A stretch of DNA of 64,000 nucleotides from Aliiglaciecola sp. M165 (GTDB lineage Bacteria; Pseudomonadota; Gammaproteobacteria; Enterobacterales; Alteromonadaceae): positions 248,001 to 312,000 of the forward strand of contig NZ_VKKH01000002.1 in NCBI RefSeq assembly GCF_007197995.1, read 5' to 3'. The notes beneath the pieces were generated by a model. It saw nothing but the letters and a program-made list of their open reading frames with translations. It did not search any database and was not told where the DNA came from. Within the stretch, counting starts at the first letter, position 1; every line of letters starts with the position of its first letter. Shown piece after piece: positions 19,614 through 28,612 of this stretch. Made by a program: the position numbers and the translations under genes.

Positions 19614-19878
19614 ATACCAATCCACACAAAGAAGTGGTCATGCAGCGAGAAAGTAAATGGGCGTAATCAAGGCGCTTGAATGAATCAAGAGTGGGGCTCT
19701 TTTAAGTTCAAGCAACGCTGAGTACGCCCATTTAAATCTCGCCCGAAGGGAATGTCCCAGCGGCTTTTAACCGGCATTGTCGCTATTTGAAAGGGAACCA
19801 CCCTTCGGGCATAGCGCCGCTTTGTTCAAAAACCGCTGGGCGCATTCTGACTGATCACTTCTTTATATGGATTGGTAT
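19614..19878. mobile_element. MITE-like element with 27-bp terminal inverted repeats
   Basis: The 265-bp element starts ATACCAATCCACACAAAGAA and ends with the complement of ATACCAATCCATATAAAGAA; the 27-base ends pair with three mismatches. An inner pair of GCCCGAAGGG / CCCTTCGGGC arms folds the middle part. No open frame of note lies within. A solitary end of the same kind is at 2245-2272. I infer a non-autonomous mobile repeat of the type common in Alteromonadales genomes; no clear target duplication could be defined. Confidence 0.75.
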
Positions 19879-19893
19879 AACAATCATAGAGTT

Positions 19894-20595
19894 CTAATTG
19901 TCAGCTTGAATATGATTGTCACCGACACTAAAAGAAATGATTTGGCTTATTTCCTGAAATGAACGATCACTTTGTTGGTGGAAATGATTAAACGCAGCCT
20001 GAATTGCATTGAGACTACGTTTTGATGTCGCTGAGCCGCTGATCACGTCTCGCTTGGTAAAATACCCGACGACATCCTGACTAAGTAAAAACGTATCTTT
20101 CCCCACAGCTCTAAGACCGTAGGCTCCGGTATTGCCACCAAGTCGGGAACCGTGCTTTTTAAGGTATGCCCATAATCCAACAATGTCATGACTTGGCCAC
20201 TGGGCGACAAATTTTGCAAAGCTGCCATGCTCTCTGCGCACCGCATCGATCATTAACGCATTGTCTCGAATGGTTTTGACTTTGTTGTAGTTACGGATAA
20301 TCGACGGATCAGTCGCTTTGCTTTCGAGCATCTCATCAGGCATTAGCAATATTTTGTCAATATCAAACTGAAAAAAGACGCGTTCAAAATCAGGCCATTT
20401 GTCTCGCACGACACGCCAAACAAAGCCCGATTGAAAGACCTTCTTAGTAAACTCTGCTAAAAATCGGTCGTCAGTGATTTTTTCCAGTTGCCTTGGAGAT
20501 TTAGGTTTGCCCAACAACACCTCAAGCTTGCCCGGTCCACCTTTGCGTTCACATGCGCGCTGAAATAAATGCTCAAAACTTTCTAAATGAGCCAT
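19894..20595 (-). CDS. DNA-3-methyladenine glycosylase I-like protein
   Basis: A protein of 233 residues. The middle part (FTKKVFQSGFVWRVVRDKWPDFERVFFQFD ... IIRNYNKVKTIRDNALMI) follows the helical HhH-GPD plan of the Tag family (Q/SG-W-V, FDP-like, I-R-N/H-x-K). The Cys/His zinc ligands of classical Tag are not evident, so this is a divergent branch and base-excision activity is inferred. It lies 22 bases upstream of prlC's stop side on the same strand (prlC 20618-22672 is transcribed first), suggesting co-transcription. Confidence 0.65.
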   Translation of the reverse strand: MAHLESFEHLFQRACERKGGPGKLEVLLGKPKSPRQLEKITDDRFLAEFTKKVFQSGFVWRVVRDKWPDFERVFFQFDIDKILLMPDEMLESKATDPSIIRNYNKVKTIRDNALMIDAVRREHGSFAKFVAQWPSHDIVGLWAYLKKHGSRLGGNTGAYGLRAVGKDTFLLSQDVVGYFTKRDVISGSATSKRSLNAIQAAFNHFHQQSDRSFQEISQIISFSVGDNHIQADN

Positions 20596-20617
20596 GAATT
20601 GCCTCTTGTGTCTAAAT

Positions 20618-22672
20618 TTAGGCTGCTATGCCTGAATGCCTTAGCAATGCGTCGACCTGGGGTTCGCGTCCTCTAAATGCCACGAACAAGTCCATAGGCT
20701 CTTTACTTCCACCCATCTCAAGAACGTTATGCAAGAAATCTGCACCAACATCTGGGTTAAAAATACCTTCTTCTTCAAAGCGGCTGAAGGCATCAGAGCT
20801 TAACACTTCCGCCCATTTATAGCTGTAATAGCCCGCAGCATATCCACCAGCAAATATATGTCCAAAGCTGTTTTGGAAGCGATTAAATTCTGGCGGCACG
20901 ACAACTGCGACTTGTTCTCGAACTGAATTCAATACGCTCTGAACCGAAGCGGGCTGCGACGGTTGGTAGTGCTCGTGCAAAGTAAAATCGAATAAGCTGA
21001 ATTCCAGCTGTCGTACCATTTGCATGGCAGACTGAAAATTACGTGCAGCAAGCATCTTGTCGAGCAGGTCCTGAGGCAAAGGTTCATTAGTCTGGTAGTG
21101 ACCAGAGATAAAAGCCAGAGCTTCGGGCTGCCAGCACCAATTTTCCAAAAATTGGCTAGGCAACTCTACCGCATCCCAAGGGACGCCATTTATGCCTGAC
21201 ACGCCAGACACATCAATCTTGGTTAGCATGTGATGAATGCCATGTCCAAACTCGTGGAACAATGTGATCACTTCATCATGGGTGAACAATGCCGGATTGT
21301 CGCCCACTGGACCATTGAAGTTACAGGTCAGATAGGCCACTGGGAATTGCTCACTCTGATCAATTCGCGTGCGCTTCACCTGGCATTCATCCATCCATGC
21401 TCCCCCACGCTTTTTCGGCCTGGCGTATAAATCGAGGTAGAAACTACCTCTTAAGGCACCTGTGTTGTCGATAATGTCGTAATAATTGACATCTGCATGC
21501 CAGGTATCCACATTTTCGCGCTTAACAATATTTACGTTGTATAGACGATTGACCACTGCAAACAACCCAGCCACGACTTTAGGCTCTGGGAAGTATGGGC
21601 GTAGCTGTTCATCGGAAATGGCATATTGTTGATGTTTGAGCTTTTCACTGTAGTAGGCCAAATCCCAAGCTTCTAGGGTGTCGACTTGATACGCATTGGC
21701 CGCAAAACGACTGACTTCTTGCAAATCTTGCTCGGCTTGAGGTTTAGAACGTTTTGCCAAGTCGGTCAAAAAGCTGGTGACCTGTTCGGTTGTTTTCGCC
21801 ATTTTGGTCGCCAACGAGCGCTGAGCATAATTATCAAAACTGAGTAAATTTGCCAGTTCGTGACGCAGAGCTAAGGTTTCTTCAATAATTGCTGTGTTGT
21901 CAAACTCACCACCGTTTGGCCCCTGCTCTGATGCGCGAGTAGTATAAGCGATATACATTTCTTCACGAAGTTCGCGGTTGTCTGCATAAGTCATTACCGG
22001 CAAGTAGCTTGGAATGTCCAGGGTAAATAACCATCCGTCTAGGTCTTTACTTTTGGCTAATTGCGCTGCCGCCGCGAGTGCAGAATCAGGCAATCCAGAT
22101 AATAGTGATTTGTCGTTGACATGCTTTTGCCATGCAAGTGTGGCGTCCATCACATTATTGCTGAAGGTTGAGGACAACTCAGAAAGTCGGCTCTTAATTT
22201 CACCATAACGACGCTTTTTCTCACCTGTTAGTGCAATTCCGGATAATTTAAAATCGCGGATACCGTTTTCTATCACTTTTTGCTGAGCTTCGCTCAAACT
22301 AGAGAATTGCTCTGAAGATTTGATGTGTTGATAAGCTTCAAACAGACCCTGATGCTGTCCAACCCAGGTGCCATAGTCTGATAGCAAAGGTAGGCAGGCG
22401 TCGTGTGCCTCTCGCAGCTCATCAGAACTGACTACAGAATTCATATGGGATACTGGTGACCACAGACGACTTAGCGCATCATCAACTTCATCAATAGGAG
22501 CCACGACATTCTGCCAATTTGGTGGCGAAACGGATACCGCCTGATCGATAGTGTTTTTACATTGTTCAATTGCCTTTTTAACCTGCTCTACAACAGCACT
22601 GACATCGATTTTCGAAAACTGAGGCAAGGCACTGATATCGGATTGCGTTACCTTCGCAATGTCTGTATTCAT
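20618..22672 (-). CDS. prlC: Oligopeptidase A (M3 family metallopeptidase)
   Basis: A protein of 684 residues, typical for this cytoplasmic thimet-type oligopeptidase. The zinc motif HEFGHGIHH is at 473-481, with the distal Glu expected about 25 residues later (DAVELPSQFLENW). Surrounding blocks (FNGPVGDNPALFTHDEV; FGHIFAGGYAAGYYSYKWAE) are typical. It degrades peptides and signal-peptide remnants. It is divergent from the glutathione reductase gene, a pairing also seen in E. coli. Confidence 0.95.
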   Translation of the reverse strand: MNTDIAKVTQSDISALPQFSKIDVSAVVEQVKKAIEQCKNTIDQAVSVSPPNWQNVVAPIDEVDDALSRLWSPVSHMNSVVSSDELREAHDACLPLLSDYGTWVGQHQGLFEAYQHIKSSEQFSSLSEAQQKVIENGIRDFKLSGIALTGEKKRRYGEIKSRLSELSSTFSNNVMDATLAWQKHVNDKSLLSGLPDSALAAAAQLAKSKDLDGWLFTLDIPSYLPVMTYADNRELREEMYIAYTTRASEQGPNGGEFDNTAIIEETLALRHELANLLSFDNYAQRSLATKMAKTTEQVTSFLTDLAKRSKPQAEQDLQEVSRFAANAYQVDTLEAWDLAYYSEKLKHQQYAISDEQLRPYFPEPKVVAGLFAVVNRLYNVNIVKRENVDTWHADVNYYDIIDNTGALRGSFYLDLYARPKKRGGAWMDECQVKRTRIDQSEQFPVAYLTCNFNGPVGDNPALFTHDEVITLFHEFGHGIHHMLTKIDVSGVSGINGVPWDAVELPSQFLENWCWQPEALAFISGHYQTNEPLPQDLLDKMLAARNFQSAMQMVRQLEFSLFDFTLHEHYQPSQPASVQSVLNSVREQVAVVVPPEFNRFQNSFGHIFAGGYAAGYYSYKWAEVLSSDAFSRFEEEGIFNPDVGADFLHNVLEMGGSKEPMDLFVAFRGREPQVDALLRHSGIAA

Positions 22673-22956
22673 AATTTTCCCAATGGCTACTTTACATGGT
22701 GATGTAGTGTAGGTGTGGTCAAATCCTCAGAATTACAAGGTTGCTTTTCACAAAACTGCACATAGATTGTTAGCCCTATTGAAAGATTTTCGTTACTCCT
22801 GAGTTCTTTTGAATTTAATGGAGAAGAGCGTAATGCAGTTCAAATTGTTCTGATGCGGGTTAGTCTTGTTTCTAGATAAACATCGAGTTCAGGTTAATAT
22901 TTCACTGGCACGGATTTGTGCTAGTGTTAGTTTTGTCGTCAACAATGGGATAAACA

Positions 22957-24303
22957 ATGGCAGATTTTGATTATATATGTATCGGTGCGGGTAGTGGTGG
23001 TATAGCATCGGCAAACCGAGCGGCAAAATACGGTAAAAAAGTCGCAATTATTGAAGCGAAAGACATTGGTGGCACCTGCGTAAATGTTGGGTGTGTACCG
23101 AAGAAAGCCATGTGGTACGGGGCACAAGTTGCCGAAGCTATCAATTTGTATGCACCGGATTATGGCTTTGATGTCACGGTCAATAATTTTGACTGGAAAA
23201 AGCTGATCGAAAGCCGTGACGCCTATATCGAGCGTATCCATGCATCTTATGATCGCGTACTAGGCAACAACAATATTACCGTTATTCAAGGATTTGCCAC
23301 CTTTGTTGATAAAAACACAGTTGACGTCAACGGCACACAATACACCGCCGATCATATTTTGATTGCCACCGGTGGTCATCCGAATATCGACAATGTACCC
23401 GGCGCTGAATACGGTATTACGTCTGATGGATTTTTTGCCCTGCAAGAGCAGCCCAAGCGCGTAGTGGTGGCAGGCGCAGGATACATTGCTGTCGAACTGG
23501 CCGGTGTGATGCATAGCCTTGGCAGTGAAACCCATTTGTTAGTTAGAAAAAATGCGCCATTACGAGATTTTGACCCCATGCTCAGTGAAACGTTAACTGA
23601 GATAATTCGTGATGACGGCCCAACGCTTCATACACATCACATTATCGAGGAAGTAGAAAAACACGACGACGGAAGTTTAACGGTTGTCATGACTAGTGGA
23701 GAGCGCATTGATACCGACTGCCTGGTTTGGGCAATTGGTCGCAGCCCTTCAAACGACAATATTGGATTGGACAAAATCGGCGTTGAGCTGGATGAAAAAG
23801 GCTACATCAAAGTCGATAAGTACCAAAATACCAATGTCGATAATATTTATGCCGTAGGTGATTGCATTGGCAAAGTCGAATTGACCCCAGTCGCGGTAAA
23901 AGCAGGACGACTGCTTTCCGAGCGCTTGTTCAATGGCCAGTCCGATGCACATATGGACTATGATTTGATCCCGACCGTAGTATTTAGCCATCCGCCAATT
24001 GGCACCATGGGCTTAACCGAACCTCAAGCCATTGCAAAATACGGCGAAGAAAATATCAGAGTCTACAACTCCAGTTTTGCCGCCATGTACACAGCGGTAA
24101 CTTCACATCGTCAGATGACCAAAATGAAATTGGTTTGTGCGGGTAAGGAAGAGAAAGTTGTTGGTTTGCATGGCATTGGATTTGCGATGGATGAAATCCT
24201 TCAAGGCTTTGCCGTCGCCATTAAAATGGGTGCAACCAAAGCGGATTTCGATGCTTGTGTGGCGATCCATCCTACATCGGGTGAAGAATACGTTACGATG
24301 TAA
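22957..24303 (+). CDS. gorA: Glutathione-disulfide reductase
   Basis: A protein of 448 residues, normal length. It has an FAD-binding [14 protein letters not shown], the redox pair Cys41/Cys46 in [13 protein letters not shown], a second Rossmann motif ([13 protein letters not shown]), the [16 protein letters not shown] block, and the C-terminal catalytic His438-Glu443 (HPTSGEE). It keeps glutathione reduced with NADPH. A strong terminator follows directly. Confidence 0.95.
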   Translation: MADFDYICIGAGSGGIASANRAAKYGKKVAIIEAKDIGGTCVNVGCVPKKAMWYGAQVAEAINLYAPDYGFDVTVNNFDWKKLIESRDAYIERIHASYDRVLGNNNITVIQGFATFVDKNTVDVNGTQYTADHILIATGGHPNIDNVPGAEYGITSDGFFALQEQPKRVVVAGAGYIAVELAGVMHSLGSETHLLVRKNAPLRDFDPMLSETLTEIIRDDGPTLHTHHIIEEVEKHDDGSLTVVMTSGERIDTDCLVWAIGRSPSNDNIGLDKIGVELDEKGYIKVDKYQNTNVDNIYAVGDCIGKVELTPVAVKAGRLLSERLFNGQSDAHMDYDLIPTVVFSHPPIGTMGLTEPQAIAKYGEENIRVYNSSFAAMYTAVTSHRQMTKMKLVCAGKEEKVVGLHGIGFAMDEILQGFAVAIKMGATKADFDACVAIHPTSGEEYVTM

Positions 24304-24318
24304 TTTTTTTAGCAAATT

Positions 24319-24368
24319 AACTAGCTCCAATATTGCTGCTTAGTAAAAATTGGAGCTAGTTTGTTTTT
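24319..24368 (+). terminator. Intrinsic terminator of the glutathione reductase gene
   Basis: A perfect 13-bp stem (AACTAGCTCCAAT / ATTGGAGCTAGTT, arms 24319-24331 and 24349-24361) is followed by TGTTTTTAG, 15 bases after the stop codon. Confidence 0.88.
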
Positions 24369-24573
24369 AGTTGTTCTACCCTGCACATTTAAAAGATTTT
24401 TCTGCCTGTTTTCCAAATCGAAAAAAATCCTGTAAATATTCAATTTTTTGTGTAACGAAATTGTAGTGGATTAGATCCTAAATCAATAAAATCTTGTCCG
24501 TCTAAAACGAAAAGGACAAGTTGTTCTGCTGCTGCTGTCATATTGAAGCCTCATTTTAATTGAGGAAATGACT

Positions 24574-25368
24574 ATGCATATAAAAAAATCTCTGAGTACA
24601 TTCGCACTCTTATTCACAACTTTTTTCATGATCAATCACGCAAGTGCGAAAGACGTATTTCATGGAAAAACGCTAGTGCTGGTAGTTGAAGCCGTGGCGG
24701 AAAATTCAACCTTGCACCCATCTCAAGGAGCCATTGTCCAGAAGTATGATAGGAAGAAAGTGCTAATTCAAAGCTTTGGCGACGATATTGAGTTAACAGC
24801 AAACAGTCGTTATCGTATTACGCGTAATAGAGCGCGCGTTTTGAAAGAAAGATTTGAAGACAACAATGGCAACGAACTGATAACCAAATATGTCTTCACA
24901 TCTAAATACAAAGGAGACTGGACACGATTCACCGACGACAACGAATATTTGTCTAGCGGTCACTTTTACAGCATACCAGCCAATGCAACTGATTTTGCTC
25001 CGGAATCCCACGACGAAAAAACTGTAGTGCTCAGTTTACTGCTCGCGAAAAGTGATGTCTTAGAAGAAGGCACATATCCAAATCAAGGAACTGTTGTATT
25101 GCAAAGTTACCAAAATGATTTAACTTACACTGGTCAAGGATTCGGGCCGGGTACAGTATCCCACGAAGGGACTTTTAGTTTGAAAAAAATAGCACCAAAC
25201 ACGTTTATTGAGGAAACCATTCAAACCATCCCCGATTTTAACTATACCGCACCTTATGTCATGGTTTACCACTACGACAACTCATTTTCAGGGACTTGGT
25301 ATCAAATGTTTGTAGACGGTTTAATACGCTTTGGTGGGAACTTTACCACTTATACAACAGCGCCTTAG
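24574..25368 (+). CDS. Secreted protein of unknown function
   Basis: A protein of 264 residues with a Sec signal peptide ending near NHASA. The mature part is beta-rich and consists of two similar halves in style (LVLVVEAVAENSTLHPSQGAI near the start; VVLSLLLAKSDVLEEGTYPNQG in the middle), each followed by strands with Tyr/Thr/Phe. I know no family. The ATG at 24574 has GAGG 8 bases upstream; the ATG two codons earlier is too close to that site. It is probably co-transcribed with the AraC regulator that follows after about 45 bases. Confidence 0.7.
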   Translation: MHIKKSLSTFALLFTTFFMINHASAKDVFHGKTLVLVVEAVAENSTLHPSQGAIVQKYDRKKVLIQSFGDDIELTANSRYRITRNRARVLKERFEDNNGNELITKYVFTSKYKGDWTRFTDDNEYLSSGHFYSIPANATDFAPESHDEKTVVLSLLLAKSDVLEEGTYPNQGTVVLQSYQNDLTYTGQGFGPGTVSHEGTFSLKKIAPNTFIEETIQTIPDFNYTAPYVMVYHYDNSFSGTWYQMFVDGLIRFGGNFTTYTTAP

Positions 25369-25377
25369 AAGGAAAAT

Positions 25378-25416
25378 ATGAATAAATCAAAACAACCGTT
25401 TTCTTTATTCTCATGA
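25378..25416 (+). CDS. 12-codon leader peptide overlapping the AraC gene
   Basis: ATG at 25378 opens a 12-residue frame (MNKSKQPFSLFS) ending in TGA at 25414-25416. It has its own AGAAGGA Shine-Dalgarno sequence about 6 bases upstream, while the AraC gene's ATG at 25413 overlaps the leader stop (ATGA) and has no such sequence. This looks like a coupling peptide. It is inferred from sequence only. Confidence 0.45.
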   Translation: MNKSKQPFSLFS

Positions 25417-26507
25417 TCGAACTCTACAAACTTATATTTGTTTTTTGCGCAGGCTTCACCGCTTGCGCGCTCGCGAACCTTGTGTTTGTAAGACGCGGGG
25501 ACAAAAAACTTAAATTACTTCAATGCACCCTAATTGTTTTGCTTTGCCTTCCTTCAATAAGCGCTTATTTCAAGCTGTTGGGGTTGCACGAATTGTCTGC
25601 TTTGCAGAGGATCAGCCAATCTCTCACTTGGACCTATGGCCCATTATTATATCTAAGCGCGCGACTAATTGTCGGAAATGCCGTGTCATGGGAACTACTG
25701 GGAATTCACTTATTTTTTCCGCTTTTTACACTTTTTTGCATTGGGATGGGGATCTCAATTCTTCCTACTGGTTTAATTCACGTTGTGGTGATGTTGCTTT
25801 TTCTGGTCGCTTACGTCAGTGCCACTATACGCCTGTTTACACAACACAAGGCCAGGATCCAAAAGCTGATAAGCGGACACCGCTATAACACATATTACTG
25901 GCATTTGTTTCTGATAGCAGGGTTGGTATTTTTAATCGTGTATGATTTGGTATTAATAACGATGTTTTACCAAAATTTATTAAAAGAATCGTTGTTTATC
26001 ACCCTTATTTCTTCAGGACTTTGTTTGTTGGCCAGCATTTCGGCGCTTTTGTCCTTATTTCAACCAGGTTCAGAAAGTATTGCCACTATTAATAACAACC
26101 ATAACGATTTGAAGTCAGAGATCGAGCCTGAACATCGTGTGCATCAACTTACTGCACAAGCAGCCAATTCTCTTAAAGCCCAATTGCAAGAATTAATGGA
26201 AAATGAAAAACTGTTTTTAGATGAAACACTAACCCTGGAATCACTGGCGAATTCGCTAGTGATATCTCGATATTGGTTGTCTGAGCTACTCAATATCCAC
26301 ATGAAAACATCATTTTATGAATACCTGAATGAAAAGCGATATGAAGAGGCTGTCAAGATGCTGCGCGATCCAAATTTACAGTTGAGTATTTCAGATATTG
26401 CTTACAGCTCAGGGTTTAACAACCGAAATAGCTTTTATCAAACGTTTAAATTAAAAACCGCAATGACACCCACTGAATTTAGGAAACAAGCGGCCAAGCA
26501 AAGTTGA
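25413..26507 (+). CDS. Membrane AraC-family transcriptional regulator
   Basis: A protein of 364 residues. The first ~215 residues hold six to seven hydrophobic segments (LIFVFCAGFTACALANLVF ... LLASISALLSLF), a linker follows, and the last ~100 residues are an AraC/XylS double helix-turn-helix: LANSLVISRYWLSELLN and ISDIAYSSGFNNRNSFYQTFK, then TPTEFRKQ. Such membrane AraC proteins sense an envelope or external cue. The likely target is the upstream secreted protein gene or itself; this is inference. Translation seems to depend on the overlapping leader at 25378-25416. Confidence 0.85.
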   Translation: MIELYKLIFVFCAGFTACALANLVFVRRGDKKLKLLQCTLIVLLCLPSISAYFKLLGLHELSALQRISQSLTWTYGPLLYLSARLIVGNAVSWELLGIHLFFPLFTLFCIGMGISILPTGLIHVVVMLLFLVAYVSATIRLFTQHKARIQKLISGHRYNTYYWHLFLIAGLVFLIVYDLVLITMFYQNLLKESLFITLISSGLCLLASISALLSLFQPGSESIATINNNHNDLKSEIEPEHRVHQLTAQAANSLKAQLQELMENEKLFLDETLTLESLANSLVISRYWLSELLNIHMKTSFYEYLNEKRYEEAVKMLRDPNLQLSISDIAYSSGFNNRNSFYQTFKLKTAMTPTEFRKQAAKQS

Positions 26508-26525
26508 TCTTACGCTTATACCATC

Positions 26526-26700
26526 CTAGTTATTAAACTTGCTTTCACCAATAAAGGATGTCCAATCCATGTTTGTTCGATACTGGTACTCTCTCCAGCG
26601 ACTGATTTTCTGGTTCTCGATTTGAACAATAACAATACCGTGAGTCAGTTTACCTTTATACCCGTTGTGGAACAGAGCCGACATTACAAGGCTTTGTATC
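26526..26700 (-). pseudogene. C-terminal remnant of a SnoaL-like (NTF2-fold) protein
   Basis: Read leftward, the last ~50 codons give GKLTHGIVIVQIENQKISRW followed by REYQY and DWTSFIGES, which is the typical C-terminal end of SnoaL-like polyketide-cyclase-fold proteins. Upstream of about 26700 the frame continues into sequence that makes sense only on the other strand, and no start or N-terminal domain exists. I take it as a gene broken at about 26.69 kb. Confidence 0.5.
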
Positions 26701-27097
26701 GCGCGGTTTGTTACCGGCACGTGCGCAAGATTTTGGTGACAAGATGTCCGAATTTTTGCTTGCAATGGATTCTGGAACCTCACCTTTAGTTGGTCATCAG
26801 GTCATGCTTAATAGCAATATTCAGGCTGACGAATCATTGTTGATCAATGCAGCTGAAGCTGGACGAATTGAGTTGATCGCTTTTGTTTATGCTGAAATTA
26901 ACCTTATGAGCTTCAAGTACCAGCCCGGCGATCAACTTTGGCAACCTAATAGTGGTCAGGAACAAGCTATATCACTAGACAGTTTGCGCCAACAAGCAAC
27001 AAACGCATCAGTCCTGTTAATGGGAGTGTACCCCGGCACTGCAAGACGTTTGGCACTGGACTATGACCAAGACGATTGGATGAACCGATCACAGTAG
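26696..27097 (+). pseudogene. C-terminal remnant of an unidentified protein
   Basis: Codons from about 26696 to the TAG at 27097 give a sensible protein end of ~130 residues (LLPARAQDFGDKMSEFLL, PLVGHQVMLN, LLMGVYPGTARRLALDYDQD), but upstream the frame overlaps the SnoaL-like remnant in antisense and meets a stop at 26630-26632. A TTG at 26708 is the only possible start and lacks a ribosome site. It is probably the 3' part of a longer gene whose 5' end was lost. I do not recognise the family. Confidence 0.45.
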
Positions 27098-27117
27098 TGA
27101 GAAATAGGCCATTTCCG

Positions 27118-27165
27118 TCAATGGCCTTTGTCAATCTGTGCTTTGTATTCTTTGAGTTTGTCATT
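27118..27165 (-). pseudogene. Remnant of the 3' end of the flavoprotein gene
   Basis: Bases 27118-27160 match 39309-39351, the final codons and stop of the flavoprotein at 39309-40712, with two differences (both G/A). Decoded leftward they give DKLKEYKAQIDKGH and stop; the intact gene ends KLKEYKAQIDKGH. The similarity stops after about 14 codons, so this is the tail of a paralogue or a duplicated end. Confidence 0.8.
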
Positions 27166-27221
27166 GGGTCGGCAACGAACTCTAAGTCGTTGCCAACCAC
27201 CAAGAAATGAAATTTTAACAC

Positions 27222-28211
27222 TCAATTAATCGAGGCCAACCAATTCCTCAATTGCTCTCCAATATTGCTGGGCTGGGTTTCTTGTATATAGTGGATCCCA
27301 CTGCCAACATGACCGACTTTTAGATCTGGAATATCAGCCTGTAATTGCATAACGAAGTCTTCGGTGAATATGAGGCCCGGAGAAGCATGTAGTGCCAATT
27401 TAGGAGTAGAAGTTGACTTCAACCATTGATAATTCGCACCGACCCGACCGGCATTGTCTTTTGGCGTGTTGTCAATTGGGATTTCTTTTGGCCATTGTGC
27501 CACGGGTTTTCTGCTCTCAATCGTTGGGTACGGCGCTTTGTAGTAGGCCATTTCATTTTCGTTCAAGTCACGACCTGACATCATAGGCAGCATTTTTTCC
27601 ACAAAGAAATTGTCTACAGCAACAATATTGTGACCGTCTTGATCGTCTCTCAAACGTTTGAACAAGTAGGTGGTAACCATATCAGCTTCATCCCAACTCA
27701 TGGGTCTGACTACGGCTTCCATTACAGCAACGCCAGTGACGTTATTTTCATGATTTGCGGCATAGTCCAAGCCAATGGCACCTCCCCAGTCGTGCATGAC
27801 CAAAGCGATATCTTCAAGCGCCAGCGCCTCCACAAAGCCCTCAAAATATAGAATGTGATCGCTTAGGCGATAATCAATATCGGGTTTATCGCTTTTACCC
27901 ATTCCAATAAGATCAAGCGCGATTACACGGTAGTTTTGCTCCAGCGCAGGGATAATATTGCGCCATAAATAACTGCTCGTGGGATTGCCATGGAGCAAAA
28001 CAACAACAGGCCCACGGCCTGATTCTACGTAGTGTATTTTGCTGCCAAGCACATCGATATATTTGCTTTCGAATGGAAACGCATCACTGATATTGGCTTC
28101 AGCATCATCGACTTTAGGTGCAATGTAAGGCATCACCGACAAGCATCCTTGAATGCCTATCATCACAAGGATAAAAAAAAGTATTTTCGTTAACGTAAAT
28201 TTAGTTAGCAT
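27222..28211 (-). CDS. Haloalkane dehalogenase-like hydrolase, predicted lipoprotein
   Basis: A protein of 329 residues. After a signal with a lipobox IQGC (Cys23) comes an alpha/beta hydrolase of the haloalkane dehalogenase type: HGNPTSSYLWRNI with the halide-binding Asn76, DLIGMGKSDKP, and HDWGG with nucleophile Asp141 and the second halide-binding Trp142. The putative acid is Glu165 (AVMEAVVRP) and the catalytic base His307 (GIHYIQE). This is the subfamily II (DhaA/LinB) arrangement. The enzyme would convert haloalkanes to alcohol and halide; the natural substrate cannot be told. It overlaps the DUF1330-like gene by 11 bases and lies downstream of a TetR operator. Confidence 0.85.
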   Translation of the reverse strand: MLTKFTLTKILFFILVMIGIQGCLSVMPYIAPKVDDAEANISDAFPFESKYIDVLGSKIHYVESGRGPVVVLLHGNPTSSYLWRNIIPALEQNYRVIALDLIGMGKSDKPDIDYRLSDHILYFEGFVEALALEDIALVMHDWGGAIGLDYAANHENNVTGVAVMEAVVRPMSWDEADMVTTYLFKRLRDDQDGHNIVAVDNFFVEKMLPMMSGRDLNENEMAYYKAPYPTIESRKPVAQWPKEIPIDNTPKDNAGRVGANYQWLKSTSTPKLALHASPGLIFTEDFVMQLQADIPDLKVGHVGSGIHYIQETQPSNIGEQLRNWLASIN

Positions 28212-28536
28212 CTTGTTGTACCTCCATACCAGGGTTTATGCAGATTAACGACGCCGTTTTGGGATCAGACAATCGCTTGCGGATTTTAATTAGCGGTTGA
28301 TATTCGTCATCTGCATACCATGCATCAAACACTTGGCGAGAAGGAAATTTTAGTATGGCGGTCATGTTGTGGTGGGCATCTCCTTCTATCACGTCGATAT
28401 CAAATGACGCACTCACAACCTCGACTTCATGGCGCGAATTTATCCGTTGTAGCGGTTTTATGTAGTGTTCCATAAATGTTTCTTTGTCCTCAATTCGAAG
28501 CTGTGCCAGTACATGCACGGGGTGTTGCTGAGTCAT
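28201..28536 (-). CDS. DUF1330-like small protein
   Basis: A protein of 111 residues resembling the DUF1330 / dimeric alpha-beta barrel group: VHVLAQLRIEDKETFMEHYIKP at the start and ILKFPSRQVFDAWYADDEYQPLI in the centre. These proteins are small dimers of mostly unknown role, often in catabolic clusters. GGAG lies 7 bases upstream of the ATG at 28534-28536. It is the first gene of a two-gene operon with the dehalogenase and starts 44 bases after the operator at 28580-28595. Confidence 0.75.
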   Translation of the reverse strand: MTQQHPVHVLAQLRIEDKETFMEHYIKPLQRINSRHEVEVVSASFDIDVIEGDAHHNMTAILKFPSRQVFDAWYADDEYQPLIKIRKRLSDPKTASLICINPGMEVQQDAN

Positions 28537-28579
28537 TTTATTCTCCTTTCGCATCTATCAATGCGGTTTTGATACTTAG

Positions 28580-28595
28580 TTCACCGATTGGTGAA
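28580..28595. promoter_or_regulatory. TetR operator, copy 1
   Basis: The palindrome TTCACCGATTGGTGAA (6-bp perfect arms, 4-base centre) lies between the TetR gene and the DUF1330-dehalogenase operon. Its reverse complement is identical to the sequence at 29235-29250 upstream of the TetR gene, and both share a flanking TTAG on the left. Confidence 0.75.
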
Positions 28596-28612
28596 ATAAA
28601 GAGTAAATTTTT

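Noticed and set aside
26518-26530. TTATACCATCC as a decayed end of the ATACCAATCC element
   Set aside because: Only about nine bases agree, no continuation into the conserved AAAGAAGTG part.
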